Notes under the pieces: generated by a model
What the model saw: only the letters and a program-made list of their open reading frames with translations
Told to the model about the DNA's origin: nothing
The model's database searches: none
Made by a program: the position numbers and the translations under genes
NCBI GenBank assembly: GCA_026120185.1
Contig: JANUWF010000008.1
Location: forward strand, 6,820,001 to 6,884,000
DNA length: 64,000 bases
Source of the DNA: Voacanga thouarsii
Lineage: Eukaryota; Streptophyta; Magnoliopsida; Gentianales; Apocynaceae
Direction of reading: 5' to 3'
Shown: positions 1-10,800 of the stretch, one piece after another
How the letters are laid out: each line of letters opens with the position of its first letter
Position numbering within the stretch: position 1 is the stretch's first letter

Positions 1-1606
1 CAATCTCTTCAGTTGTTTCTTACAATCATTTATCTTCCTCTTCTTGTGCTTTTCTTACATCCCTCGACACTATTTTTGTACCTAAAACTGTTCGAGAGGC
101 ATTAGCTCATCCCGGATGGCGGAATGCTATGATTGAGGAAATGAATGCTCTAGATGTCAATGGTACATAGACTTTGGTTACCTTACCTACAGGTAAACAA
201 GCTATTGGATGTAAATGGGTGTTTACTGTCAAAATTAATCCTGATGGCTCCATTTCTTTATTAAAAGCTAGACTTGTTGCTAAAGGATATGCTCAAACTT
301 ATGGAGTGGACTATCATGATACTTTTTCTCCTGTTGCTAAACTTGCTTCTGTCAGGTTATTTATTTCCCTTGAAGCAACTTATGACTGGCCGCTGCATCA
401 GTTAGACATAAAGAATGCTTTTCTCCATGGTGATCTTCAGGAGGAGGTATATATAGGGTTACCACCTAGGTTTGTTGCTCAGGGGAAGAATAGGAAAGTC
501 TGTCGTCTGCAAAAATCTCTCTATGGCTTGAAACAGAGTCCTCGGGCTTGGTTTGGAAAATTTAGCCAAGCTATTGAGAAGTTTGGGATGCAAAAGAGCA
601 AGTCAGATCATTCTGTTTTCTATAGACAATCTGATGGAGGTATTATTCTGTTAGTTGTATATATGGATGATATTATAATCACAGGTAGTGACTCAAGAGG
701 AATTTCGTCTCTGAAGTCCTTTCTTCATACTCAGTTCCCTACCAAAGACTTGGGGATGTTAAAGTATTTCTTGGGAGTTGAAGTTAGCAGGAGTAAGAAG
801 GGAATCTTCCTATCTCAGAGGAAGTATGTGCTTGATTTACTGTTAGAGTCGGAAAAGTTGGGTGCTAAACCATGTAGTACTCTAATGGTTCCTAATTTAC
901 AATTAACCAAAGAAGGAGAATTATTTGCAAATCTTGAAAGGTATAGAAGACTTATTGGCAAGTTGAATTATCTTACTGTGACACGTCCTGATATTGCTTA
1001 TTCAGTGAGTGTGCTGAGCCAGTATATGTCATCACCAACTGTTGATCATTGGAAGGCAGTAGAACAAGTTCTGCACTATTTAAAAGGCGCTCCTGGACGT
1101 GGAATCCTATATGGCAATCCTATAGGATCGAATGTTTTTCAGATTCTAATTGGGCATGGTGTAAGGAAGATAGGAGATCTACTTCAGGATATTGTGTTTT
1201 TGTTGGGGGAAACTTGGTTTCATGGAAGAGTAAGAAACAGAATGTAGTCTCACGATCAAGTGCGGAAGCTGAATACAGAGCTATGGCCAAGTCTATGTGT
1301 GAAGTCATATGGGTATATCAGCTTCTCAGTGAAGTTGGAATTAAGGTCTCAGTACCTGCAAAGCTATGGTGTGATAATCAAGCTGCACTTCACATTGCTT
1401 CCAATCCAGTCTTTCATGAACGAACGAAACATATTGAAATTGATTGTCATTTCATTCGTGAAAAGATCCAACAAGGTTTGATCACTACAGGTCATATGAA
1501 GACCAGAGAACAATTAGGTGATTTATTCACAAAGGCTCTTAACGGGGTTCGAATTGATTATCTATGTAACAAGCTGAGCATGATTAATATCTATGCTCCA
1601 GTTTGA
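1..1606 (+). pseudogene. Ty1-copia pol, 3' half (reverse transcriptase and RNase H), broken
   Basis: This is the downstream part of a copia polyprotein whose 5' part lies before the window. Reading frame 3 enters at base 3. The reverse transcriptase carries [39 protein letters not shown] and [12 protein letters not shown]. Its catalytic motif reads YMDD where most copia elements have YVDD. RNase H follows, with SSAEAEYRAM, WCDNQAAL and ERTKHIEID, and the frame ends at TGA 1604-1606. Two lesions are visible: an in-frame TAG at 168-170, where related elements have tryptophan, and a frameshift near 1125-1145 that moves RNase H into another frame. The polypurine tract GAGGGGGAG (1605-1613) and the 3' LTR follow directly, so this is an ordinary element end. 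It cannot make an intact polyprotein. The family call is firm; the lineage within copia is not resolved. Confidence 0.93.
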
Positions 1607-1613
1607 GGGGGAG

Positions 1614-1896
1614 TGTTACAGATTGTATATAGGCTGATTTGTAGGGATTAGATTGTTAACAAATATAGGCTGATTTGTAGGCTACTACAGATTGTATATA
1701 GGTTGATTTGTAGGGATTAGATTGTTAACAAATATAGGCTGATTTGTAGGCTAACTAATAGGAATTAGAGGGCTGATTTATTGTAATTAATATAGGATAT
1801 TTTACTTCCTATTATAGGATCTCTATACTTGTATATATACCCTTATAATTGATGAATAAAAGATAAGCAATTCATTCTCTTATTCTGAAACTTACA
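1614..1896 (+). repeat. 3' LTR of the copia element, with an internal tandem duplication
   Basis: The LTR starts TGTTACAG right after the polypurine tract and ends TTACA, giving TG...CA termini and 283 bp. A 69-bp unit is tandemly duplicated inside it (about 1618-1686 and 1687-1753), with one clear base difference (GGCTG versus GGTTG). A TATATATA stretch near 1830 and an AATAAA-like sequence near 1856 fit promoter and polyadenylation signals of the R region. The 5' LTR is outside the window, so no target-site duplication can be confirmed. Confidence 0.85.
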
Positions 1897-1986
1897 GCCT
1901 CAGAACTAAAGGGCAACGTATTCAACTCCTTACCAATCACTTTAAAGTGGATGTAAGGAGTAGTGAAGGGCAATTCTTCCATTACA
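1897..1986 (+). pseudogene. Argonaute (AGO4-clade-like) exon fragment
   Basis: Directly after the copia LTR, one frame reads RTKGQRIQLLTNHFKVDV and then SSEGQFFHYS. This matches the start of the N domain of plant Argonautes of the AGO4/6/16 group, where a G-x-R-I-Q-L-L-T-N-H-F-K-V block precedes F-[FY]-H-Y. The segment stops at CATTACA followed by GTATATG, a plausible donor site, where these genes commonly have an intron. I find no following Argonaute exon before DPH2. The LTR seems to have landed inside the exon; the 5' part of the gene would lie upstream of the window. It could be a remnant of a disrupted gene or a duplicated fragment. Identification rests on this short block only. Confidence 0.65.
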
Positions 1987-2656
1987 GTATATGTCGTATG
2001 TCGTATGTAGTGAAGGGCAATTCTAATTTTGTTTCAGCCCTTGAGAAGTTGTATGGTTTACATGAGCATTTTTGTGCTGTCATTGGGGTTTGCAATAGTT
2101 TTCTGTTGTTCATTTTAATCCCTTTCAAGTTTTTTATGTGGGCTTTTCTTGGTAGTTAATTTAAAATGGATACTAACGTACTCTTCTTTTTTAATTGTTC
2201 TTTCATTCACAATCCACCCACCCCTTCTCTACTTGCCTTCTCGTTTCTGTAGTAAAATTTGTGTCCTCTCTCTGGTTGGGCTTTTTTCACTATTCTTGGT
2301 AGCTATAGGTTGTTTTTTCTACCTTGAATTGGAAAGAAAGAAATACGTCATGAGAATTAATTATAAACTATGATTCTTTGATTATTTTTCTTGTCAAATG
2401 TGTGTAAAAGAGGGAACTTTTGAGATTTTGGAATCTGGTTCACCTTGATGCTTTTTGTGTTCAATGGACTAAAGAATTGATTTCAGCTTTTGCTTCAAAT
2501 TTATGCTAAGCTCATTTGTTGCCTTTTGGGTTGGCTTTTTAATGTATGAATTGATATCGTTTGTGTTAATATGTCCAAGACCACTAATAATTAGGTTCTG
2601 ATTTTGAAGAACTTTTGAGTGTAGGATTTGCTTTGATGGTGTAGAAGTGACTTTTG
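1987..2656. other. Spacer or remnant intron, no gene seen
   Basis: AT-rich sequence after the Argonaute-like donor site. A CGTATGTCGTATGTAGTGAAGGGCA patchwork at the start partly repeats exon text (GTAGTGAAGGGCAATTC occurs twice, near 1960 and 2008), which suggests a local duplication. The short reading frames have no recognisable domain. Confidence 0.5.
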
Positions 2657-3094
2657 GGCTTGGTTTGGTTGGACAGTTTTGTGGAAGTAAATGAGGAGGG
2701 GAAGTAAATGTGGAGATAAATGAGATATTTATCTCGTTTGGTTAAATGTAGATGTGGAGGGGAAGTAAATCAGGAGGGGGTACACTCCCCCTCCACATCA
2801 GCATTTCCTCCCCTCCCAATTTGGAGGGATTGGGAGAGAGAAAATAAAGTGGAAGTAATAATGACAACATTGACTATATTTTTAACATTAAACATTTTAA
2901 TAAAATAGATAATGAGGGATAAAATAGTAAACTAAATTAATTATTCTCTCTCTTCTTCCCTTTCCTTCCCTCCTTATTTTCACTCCAACCAAACGGGATA
3001 AGAGTAAATACATTAACTTCCCCTAATGGAAGTAAAATGTGCCACTCCTCCTCCCCTTTCCTCTCCCCCTCCCCTTTGCGAACCAAACCAAGCC
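2657..3094. mobile_element. Tourist/PIF-Harbinger-like MITE
   Basis: The segment begins GGCTTGGTTTGGTT and ends AACCAAACCAAGCC, near-perfect terminal inverted repeats of the GGCTTGTTTGGTT type common in Tourist-like MITEs. The flanking trinucleotides are TTG on the left and TTA on the right, compatible with a decayed TTA duplication. The interior is G/A-rich in the left half (GGAGGGGAAGTAAAT repeats) and C/T-rich in the right half, so the inverted similarity extends well inwards and the whole could fold back. No transposase is present. Length is about 438 bp, normal for such elements. The superfamily is inferred from termini alone. Confidence 0.6.
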
Positions 3095-3099
3095 TTAAG

Positions 3100-4740
3100 T
3101 TTCTGGTGTTGTTAAGTTATACTCACAAATATGTATTTTCAATGTGCAAAAAGGCACTTTTCAAAGTGATATATTTTTTTCAAGACTACTTCCTTAAATT
3201 CTCGTCAGCAAATACTAATATGTTCACTTTTTGTGATTGTTCCTAGATGCATGCGAGGCCTAATCCTACCGATAGATTCCATGGCCTTATTTTCATCTTT
3301 ATCATATGACTTTGCTTTTCCCTCGAGTATCCAAGATACCCCTTATGAAATTACTACAGTATAGCTTACTTTCTTTTGAAATTAGAAATTGAAGAATTCT
3401 TAGAACAAAAGCAAAAGGGGAAATGCAAAATTATGCAAAACACACTTAAAATTGTGACAAAAACTGAAGAAGAAAAACAAGTATAATCTATCTCTGAAGG
3501 CGAAGGCCATGAGTCTGAGATTCAGGGTGGTAGTCAATTCCTAGGAGATGATGATCTTGAGGATGAATTGCCATTTGATGAGGATGAGAATGTAGCTGAG
3601 ATGCGAAGTAAGCATTGCATTCCTGTTACTGCATTACTCTGCGTTGTTATGTGCAAATTGTGAAAATCCAATCCGGCATCTTCTTCAAATAGTATATCTC
3701 TATCTCTACAAGGATAACCTGTAGTAATTGTATCCATATGGATAGCACTACTCGTTTTCTAATAGATCTTGAACTTCTACGTATTGTCTCAAGACTTGCT
3801 TGGATTGCTGGTTTTATATTATTTTTGCTTCTTTTTTCTGTATTTGTGCTTTTGACCCCGAATCACTACATAGAACTACAACTAGTGAATGCAGACATGT
3901 ACTGGCATTTTTTGCAAGGAAAAGTACTTTGGGTCAGCTAAATCCTACTCCCTTGGAGAATGCTGAGTACAAAAGTTTCTCAAAAAGAGAAGAATGTGTG
4001 AGAAGTATTTTCAACTCAGAATAGTTGGTTCTTTTGATAATTTTGTGCGATTATGAAGTTTTGACTGGCTAAAGAAAGACATAGAAATGTGTTTAGGCTC
4101 ACATTCAATATCTCATTGTGCTACTTGTATTTATTAATGGTTTTTTTTTTAGCTTCCTATTGTATTAGTACAATTTAATTTTGTATAGGTTTTTGACCTT
4201 GTACCTTGTGCGAGACAGTTTGCTAGTATTTGATAGAAAACAAGAATCCTCCTACTCTTGAATAAGAATTGAAAGAGATTTTGATAGTTGAGAGATACCT
4301 TATCACATTAAAACATTATTGTTTTCACATTTTATATTTTTATATTCTTGATGTATTATTTCAAGTTCAAAGTTACTTTTATTGTTAGAATTGATATATA
4401 TATTTTTATTTAGATCTTATAATATAGATAATAAAAATAATATAATATTATTATAATCTCCATGCAAAATATAATAATATTATGTTCTATACTTTAAAAT
4501 AATATTTAAAAAATATAATATTTTTGTCATTTAAAAAAAATACAAAATTTTGTGAAAAAAAGCTTGCCTTCCAATTCCAAATCCTTCAATCGGTTGACAG
4601 GGCCTAGCCCAATGTTGTAACGGGTGGCTCAGCTGGTAATTTCAATTTGTTTATTGCTCAGCCATACTCAACCCGGTCAATTACAATTTACAATAGTCAT
4701 TCTTCTGAAAACCTTCTACAATCCAAGACAGCCCGCCACC
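3100..4740. other. Spacer with a short acidic open segment
   Basis: AT-rich spacer. One stretch (3489-3608) reads SISEGEGHESEIQGGSQ and then acidic runs such as DDDLEDELPFDEDEN, ending at CGAA/GTAAGC, a possible donor. It has a stop codon directly upstream and no start codon, so it is at best a broken exon of an unknown gene. Bases 4330-4560 are strongly AT-rich. Nothing else is recognisable. Confidence 0.4.
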
Positions 4741-4815
4741 ATTGAAGATAAACAAAGGTATAACAGATTCTACATAGCAGTCTGACAGACTCTCTTCTCC
4801 TTTTTCAGTTCAGCC
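4741..4815 (+). promoter_or_regulatory. Probable 5' leader of DPH2
   Basis: A mixed-composition leader precedes the DPH2 start codon. A GGTATAAC near 4756 and CTCTTCTCCTTTTTCAG ending at 4808 could be donor and acceptor of a small leader intron, but the interval is only about 55 bp, which is short for a plant intron. No convincing TATA box is visible close by, so the transcription start is not fixed. Confidence 0.35.
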
Positions 4816-7800
4816 ATGGAATTCGAATCAAACTACGAAATTGCCCGCGTCGCCGACTTCATTCGCGCCAATAACTTCACCAGGGTCGCCTTACAGGTAG
4901 CAGAATGTATATGAGCTAATATATGAATAATTTATCTACTGTGATCTTTCCTGAAATTCGTAAGCGTCAAGATGCCAATTTTGTTATTTTTCTTTTGATT
5001 CTAGTTTCCTGATGAGCTGCTGAAGGATTCGACTAGAGTTGCAAGTTCTATACGACAAAAACTTTGCCTTCTTGGGGATGCTAAGTCGGGTGAAGAGTCA
5101 CGCGCCGCCGTGAAGCTGTATGTGATGGCCGACACCACCTACGGCAGCTGCTGTGTGGACGAAGTGGGAGCCTCTCATGTCAACGCCCAGTGTGTCATTC
5201 ATTATGGCCATACTTGCTTGAGCCCGTGAGTTCGATTTTGAGTTGGATTTTGATATAATGTTTTCTTGTAGTTCAGTTTTCACTTGGAGAATGATGGTGA
5301 GGAACTGAAATTTAAATCATGAAAAGCCATAAATAACATTACAAATTCTACCAGGTGCTGTGAAGGTTGTAAGTTGTAGCTCTAGGTGCAAATTGGACGA
5401 TGGTCTCGTTTTATGCATGATATGCTTGATAGCGCAGAAAATGTTGTATAATGTGCAGGAAAGGTTGTAACTCGCCCCTGCTGTAGGGTTCTTCAACTTT
5501 AGATCCTTGCTTAGTTTAGAAAATCTTGTAAAGGGTTATTCTTTCTGAGTTATTCCGTAACTTCTTCTTCTTTATTTAAATCAAATGTTGATTTTTACCA
5601 AAAAGGTGTCCCAAATGGTATATGTTCTCTTTGAACCATAAAGATTGTATCCTGCTCTTTGAATTTTTTTATTTTTATTTTTTGGTAAATAGTTTCGCTT
5701 TCTATTAAAATTCCAAGTCGTAACTGGTGCTTAGCAGTTTGCAAGTACTGGGGGAAGTATGTGAAAAGGGTATACAAAATACTTTGTGATATGGGCTGCC
5801 TGAAGGCATACTTAGTTCTATAGAGTATTTTACCTTGTCATTCCCATTGAGATTTCCCTTTTAAAGTTCTTGTATAGTTTAGAGGAAGTGAACATAAATA
5901 TAGAAGTGGTTGCTTCTGTATTTGTTATGAAAAACTGTTTTATTTTACGCCTTTTCTAATTTTTCATCCTTTTTGTGTGTGTGTGTGTGTGTGTGTTTCA
6001 TGGCAGGACAACTACCATTCCAGCTTTGTGTATATTTGGGAAGGCTTCAATAAGAGTATCTAGCTGTGCTGAAAGTTTGTGCAATTATGCTATGAAAAGT
6101 GGCAAGCCTGTTTTGGTATGTTGAAAGCTTTAGGTAGTGTACATGTGTGCATGTGGGTGTGTAAGGTTAGAGTTTAGTTATTTCTCCTAAATTGCATGTT
6201 CTGTTACTTCTTATTGTGGTTTCATATCCTCAAGATACTTGGATTCGAATAAAATTTATTTTTAAATCAGGTCATTATAATGGAAGTCGAAATCACAAGA
6301 TTTATGTTGTGTTATTCAGCTGTTTTTGGGAGTACTTCTGGTTATATTTCCTTTGTGTATCCATTTAATTTATGACCTGGTTATTTGCTAGTGGATTAAA
6401 ATACCTAGAATATTTAATTGCATTATAGTTAAGCTGATGAAGTGATGCAAAAGGATGATCAATCATAATGCTACTTATTGCTAACTAATATCGCGCTGTT
6501 CTCCATACAATGAGAAATTCCTTGTTTGGAAAACTTGAAAATAAAAGATAAAAGCATAATTGTATGAGATGTTTACTGGAGAGGGGGGACGGGATGCAGA
6601 GATGAAATATCACTTTTCAGGCTTGGAGAATTTTCAGTTCTTGTATAACAATGGGAAAAGGTAAATTTCTTTTTGTTATTCTGTTATTTTGGACAGATTG
6701 GGTCTTACTTTTGAAGATATTTGTATAGGTTTACGTACACCTTAAGATTATATGCTTATTACCCTTTGGTTTTGGCAAATTCATCAAACTGTCTGTATGA
6801 GCTTCAATTTTTTTTTTTTAATTTAAATTTATAAATTGTGATTTTTATGTTAGTAGCTGTTAGCATAAATATCTGTAATCTATCAATTGATCAAGTAAAA
6901 CTATTTATGTCTCTGTTCTAGAAGTTATTTTATTGTAAAACTTGGCACTCGAAATGTGAATGGTGGTACCGATTACTAGTTAAAAGTGTGCATTTTTAAG
7001 AAAGTTTATCAGCAAGTAAAATGTGTGTGAAGGCTGTAATATTCTTTTCTCCCTTGACAGTGGAGATAAGTTGTTTCATTTGAATTATTGCTTCATAAAC
7101 ATCTGCAGTTGTAAACCTGCTTTGAAGTCAATTATAGATACATGAGTGGTTTGACCTTCACTTATGTTCTTCTGTCATAGGACATCTAGGATGCTTATCC
7201 TTTTGAGAATAGGGAAGAAAAACATGTTGCTCGGAAGAATTTTTGGAGGGTTGGGGTTTGAAGGGATTGTGAACCATAACTATTATTTGCAATTAGTCGT
7301 AAGAATGTGAATCCAAGTTTTTAACCCATCTACATTGAGCGACTAATTTATTTATTCTCCGCCATCCATAGGACCTATAAAAAATCTTCTTACTGAGAAT
7401 GCATAATCTTTTCTGGATATAAATGGCAATGATCTGTGCTAAAAATTGAGTTCCTTCCCCTTTGAAGGATAAGTAGTTAAAAGGATTTGACCCAAACTCT
7501 GCAAATCTTCTCCCTTTGCTTCATCAGCAGTGGCTAGAGGCTTAAATTTTTGCCTTTTCTATGGTTCTGATTTCAAATTGGTGAATAGTTGCCTTAGTAT
7601 TTAATTAAATAACTCTCGGTTCCTGATTACTATTTAAAAGTTCCCACAATCGTGTTGCACTTTCAGTTGAATTTGACATGTAATTTGCTGGCATGATGCT
7701 AACATTTTGGTATGGGGTTGGTTGGATTTACATGTTTCCAATAGCCTGGCTTGAATATGCTGCCATGGTGGCTAATGATTTATCTTAGATGCCTGAGTAA

Positions 7801-10800
7801 CTTCTATGCTGATTGCAGGTCCTTTTTGGACTGGAATATGCTCATGCAATGCTGGCTATCAAAGAAGCTCTCACCACTAAATCAACAAGGTCACATGGCT
7901 TTAAATCTGGATTTGAAATCCATTATGCTAATGTTCTCAGTTCGGTTATAAATCCAGAAACTGTGGAATCGGCCAAGGGACAATTGGAAGTAAATTCTAA
8001 CCAAAACAATAATGAAGGTTTTGCTGGGGAAACTGTTAGAAAATATAGAATAGGGGGCTTGGTCTGGAGCTTACCCCAGGAACATAAAATGGAGGATTAT
8101 CTGCTTTTTTGGGTTGGTGCAGACGATTCAGCTTTTTCCAATGTCGTACTGACGTTCAATAGTTCTGAAATAGGTAAAGGTTTCCATATTTTTTACTCAA
8201 ACCAAGCCATAGATTTCTTCCTCATATATTTCTTCAAGTAAGAAGTATAAACAAATTGATCAATTCTATTCCCGACAATCATCTCTCCCTCTCCTGTGCA
8301 CATATCAGTACTGAATCCCCATAGTCTCACTTTGTAGATTGTTCATTTAAAGTTATGTTTCTCTCTCTCTATCTCTTTCTCAACCCCTCCCTCCCTCCCA
8401 TTTTTTTGTTTTTTTTTTTTGGGGGGGGGGAGGGGGGGATGACCTTAGGTAGGGGAGCAAACAGAAAATTAATTGTTGTTTTGCTGCGTTGGTAGTGACT
8501 TTGTTGCTTTCTACAATGTTGTTGTCTATTCTGTTTTTTCTTCTTATATTAAAAGACCATGTTTTTGATAGTTATTGGCCCACATAATTAAGAATCTGCA
8601 CAATCTCTTCAGAGCCCAAAATATGCTTTTCCTTGTCCTTGAGCATAGTCATCAGATGGTTTAACATACGTGCATTAGTGAAGACACCTTTTCTGTTGGA
8701 TGAAGTTGATGAGAATCTTGTATCTGGTACTTGCTATTGTATTTCCTTCAGATTTACCTTTACAAATAGAATAATATGATAGCCATAAGAGTTACAGTTT
8801 TCCCTTAATTATTGTTTCACTGGTTAGTGGCTGCCCTACCTCTTTTTTCCAGATCTATAGGATTTGGTACAATTAGCTTTAATTTTTCTAGTCCACCAAC
8901 TATGCTCATGCAAGACGTGTATATATCTGGTACAGTTATATCTTCTGTTTATAGTAGAGTATACTATGTAAAGACAGTGAACAAAAATATAAGAAGGCTG
9001 AGTGATTTTTCTATATTGATGTACAGCTATTTAAAGAGCTTAACAAGGAACAAGAAAGGCAGCTAATCTCCCTAATTAAGGAGAAATATAATATTCAACT
9101 AACTACCCTAATATAGAAGAAAATAAAAAGTGATTCCTAAGATTACTAATACTGCTCATAAACTTCTAAATATATAGTATAACAAATGTGGTACATAATC
9201 ACAATTATTTATGAGAGATCTTTCAACACTCCCCCTCAAGCTGGCATGAAGATGTTACTCATGGCAAGCTTGCTAACTAGATTCTTGTGTTGCACCTTGG
9301 GAAGACCTTTTGTTAGTATATCTGCTGTTTGGCTAGCAGTGGGTATGTAGGACATACATATCACACCACTATCTATCTTCTCCTTGATGAAATGTTTGCC
9401 AACTTCTACATGTTTTGTTCTGTCATGTAGAACTGGATTATGTGCTATAGTGATTGAAGCCTTGTTGTCACTGTAAACTTTAATAGGTGCTGGTATAGGA
9501 ATCTTCAATTCTTCTAGGAGTCTTTTCATCCATAACACTTCACAGAATCCATGTGCCACATAGTGGAATTTTGCTTCAGCACTACTCCTTGCCACCACAC
9601 TTTGTTTTTTCTTTTCCAAGTAACCAGATTTCCGCCTACAAAGGTACAATAACCTGAGGTGGATCTTCTATCATTTACATCTCTTGCCCAATCCGCATCT
9701 GTGTAGGCCTCTATCAGAAGATGTTCTCCTTTTTTGAACAAAATTCCTTTTCCAGGAGTTCTTTTGAGGTATCTCAAAATTCTGAATATGGCTTCAAAGT
9801 GAGTAGGTTTAGGTGAATGCATGAATTGACTCACAACACTCACTGCAAAAGCTATGTCAGGTCGAGTGTGAGCCAAATAGATTAGTCGCCCTACCAATCT
9901 TTGATAACGTTCTTTGTCCATTACTTCATTAGCTGCTGCTGTTTTCAACTTTACATTAGGTTCAGTTGGCGTATCTGCTGCCTTACAACCTGTCATTCCT
10001 ATTTCTTTGAGTAAATCAAGCACATACTTGCGTTGGTTGACAAAAATTCCCTCCTTGGATCTTGCAAATTCCATCCCGAGGAAATATTTCAGCTTTCCCA
10101 AGTCCTTAATATCAAATTCGGCTTCAAGTTTCCCCATCAAGTTGCTACTCTCAAGAGAATCATCCCCTGTCATGATTATGTCATCTACATACACAATCAG
10201 AATAGCTACTTTACCTTTGATGGAATGTTTAAAAAACAGGGTGTGATCAGCTTGGCTTTGAGAGAAACCATGTCTCTTGATAACATCACCAAAACATTCA
10301 AACCAAGCTCTAGGAGACTGCTTTAATCCATATAGAGATTTTTTTAATTTGCACACTTTGCCTTTTCCAAGTTTTTCTCCAAATCTGGGTGGTAGGTCCA
10401 TATATACTTCTTCTTGCAATTCTCCATTTAAAAATGCATTCTTTATGTCAAATTGATGAAGTGGCCTGTTGAAGTTAACTGCAAGAGAAAGAAGTACTCT
10501 AATAGAGTTAATTTTAGCAACAAGAGGAAAAGTCTCTTGGTAATCAATACCATGAGTTTGAGTAAATCCTTTTGCTACTAGTCTCGCTTTGTATCTCTTC
10601 ACACTTCTATCAGCTTTAAACTTCACCGTGAACACCCATTTGCACCCAACCGTCTTTTTGTCTTTGGGTAGATCAATGACAGTCCAAGTGTTATTTCTTT
10701 TAAGAGCATTTATTTCTTCCATCACAGCTAATCTCCAACTCGGGTCACCTAATGCTTCCTGAACAGTTCTTGGAACAAGCATATTAGAAATCCTAGACAC

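Noticed and set aside
5098..5283. Minus-strand open frame of 61 codons
   Set aside because: It is antisense to DPH2 exon 2, which has strong protein-level support in the plus strand.
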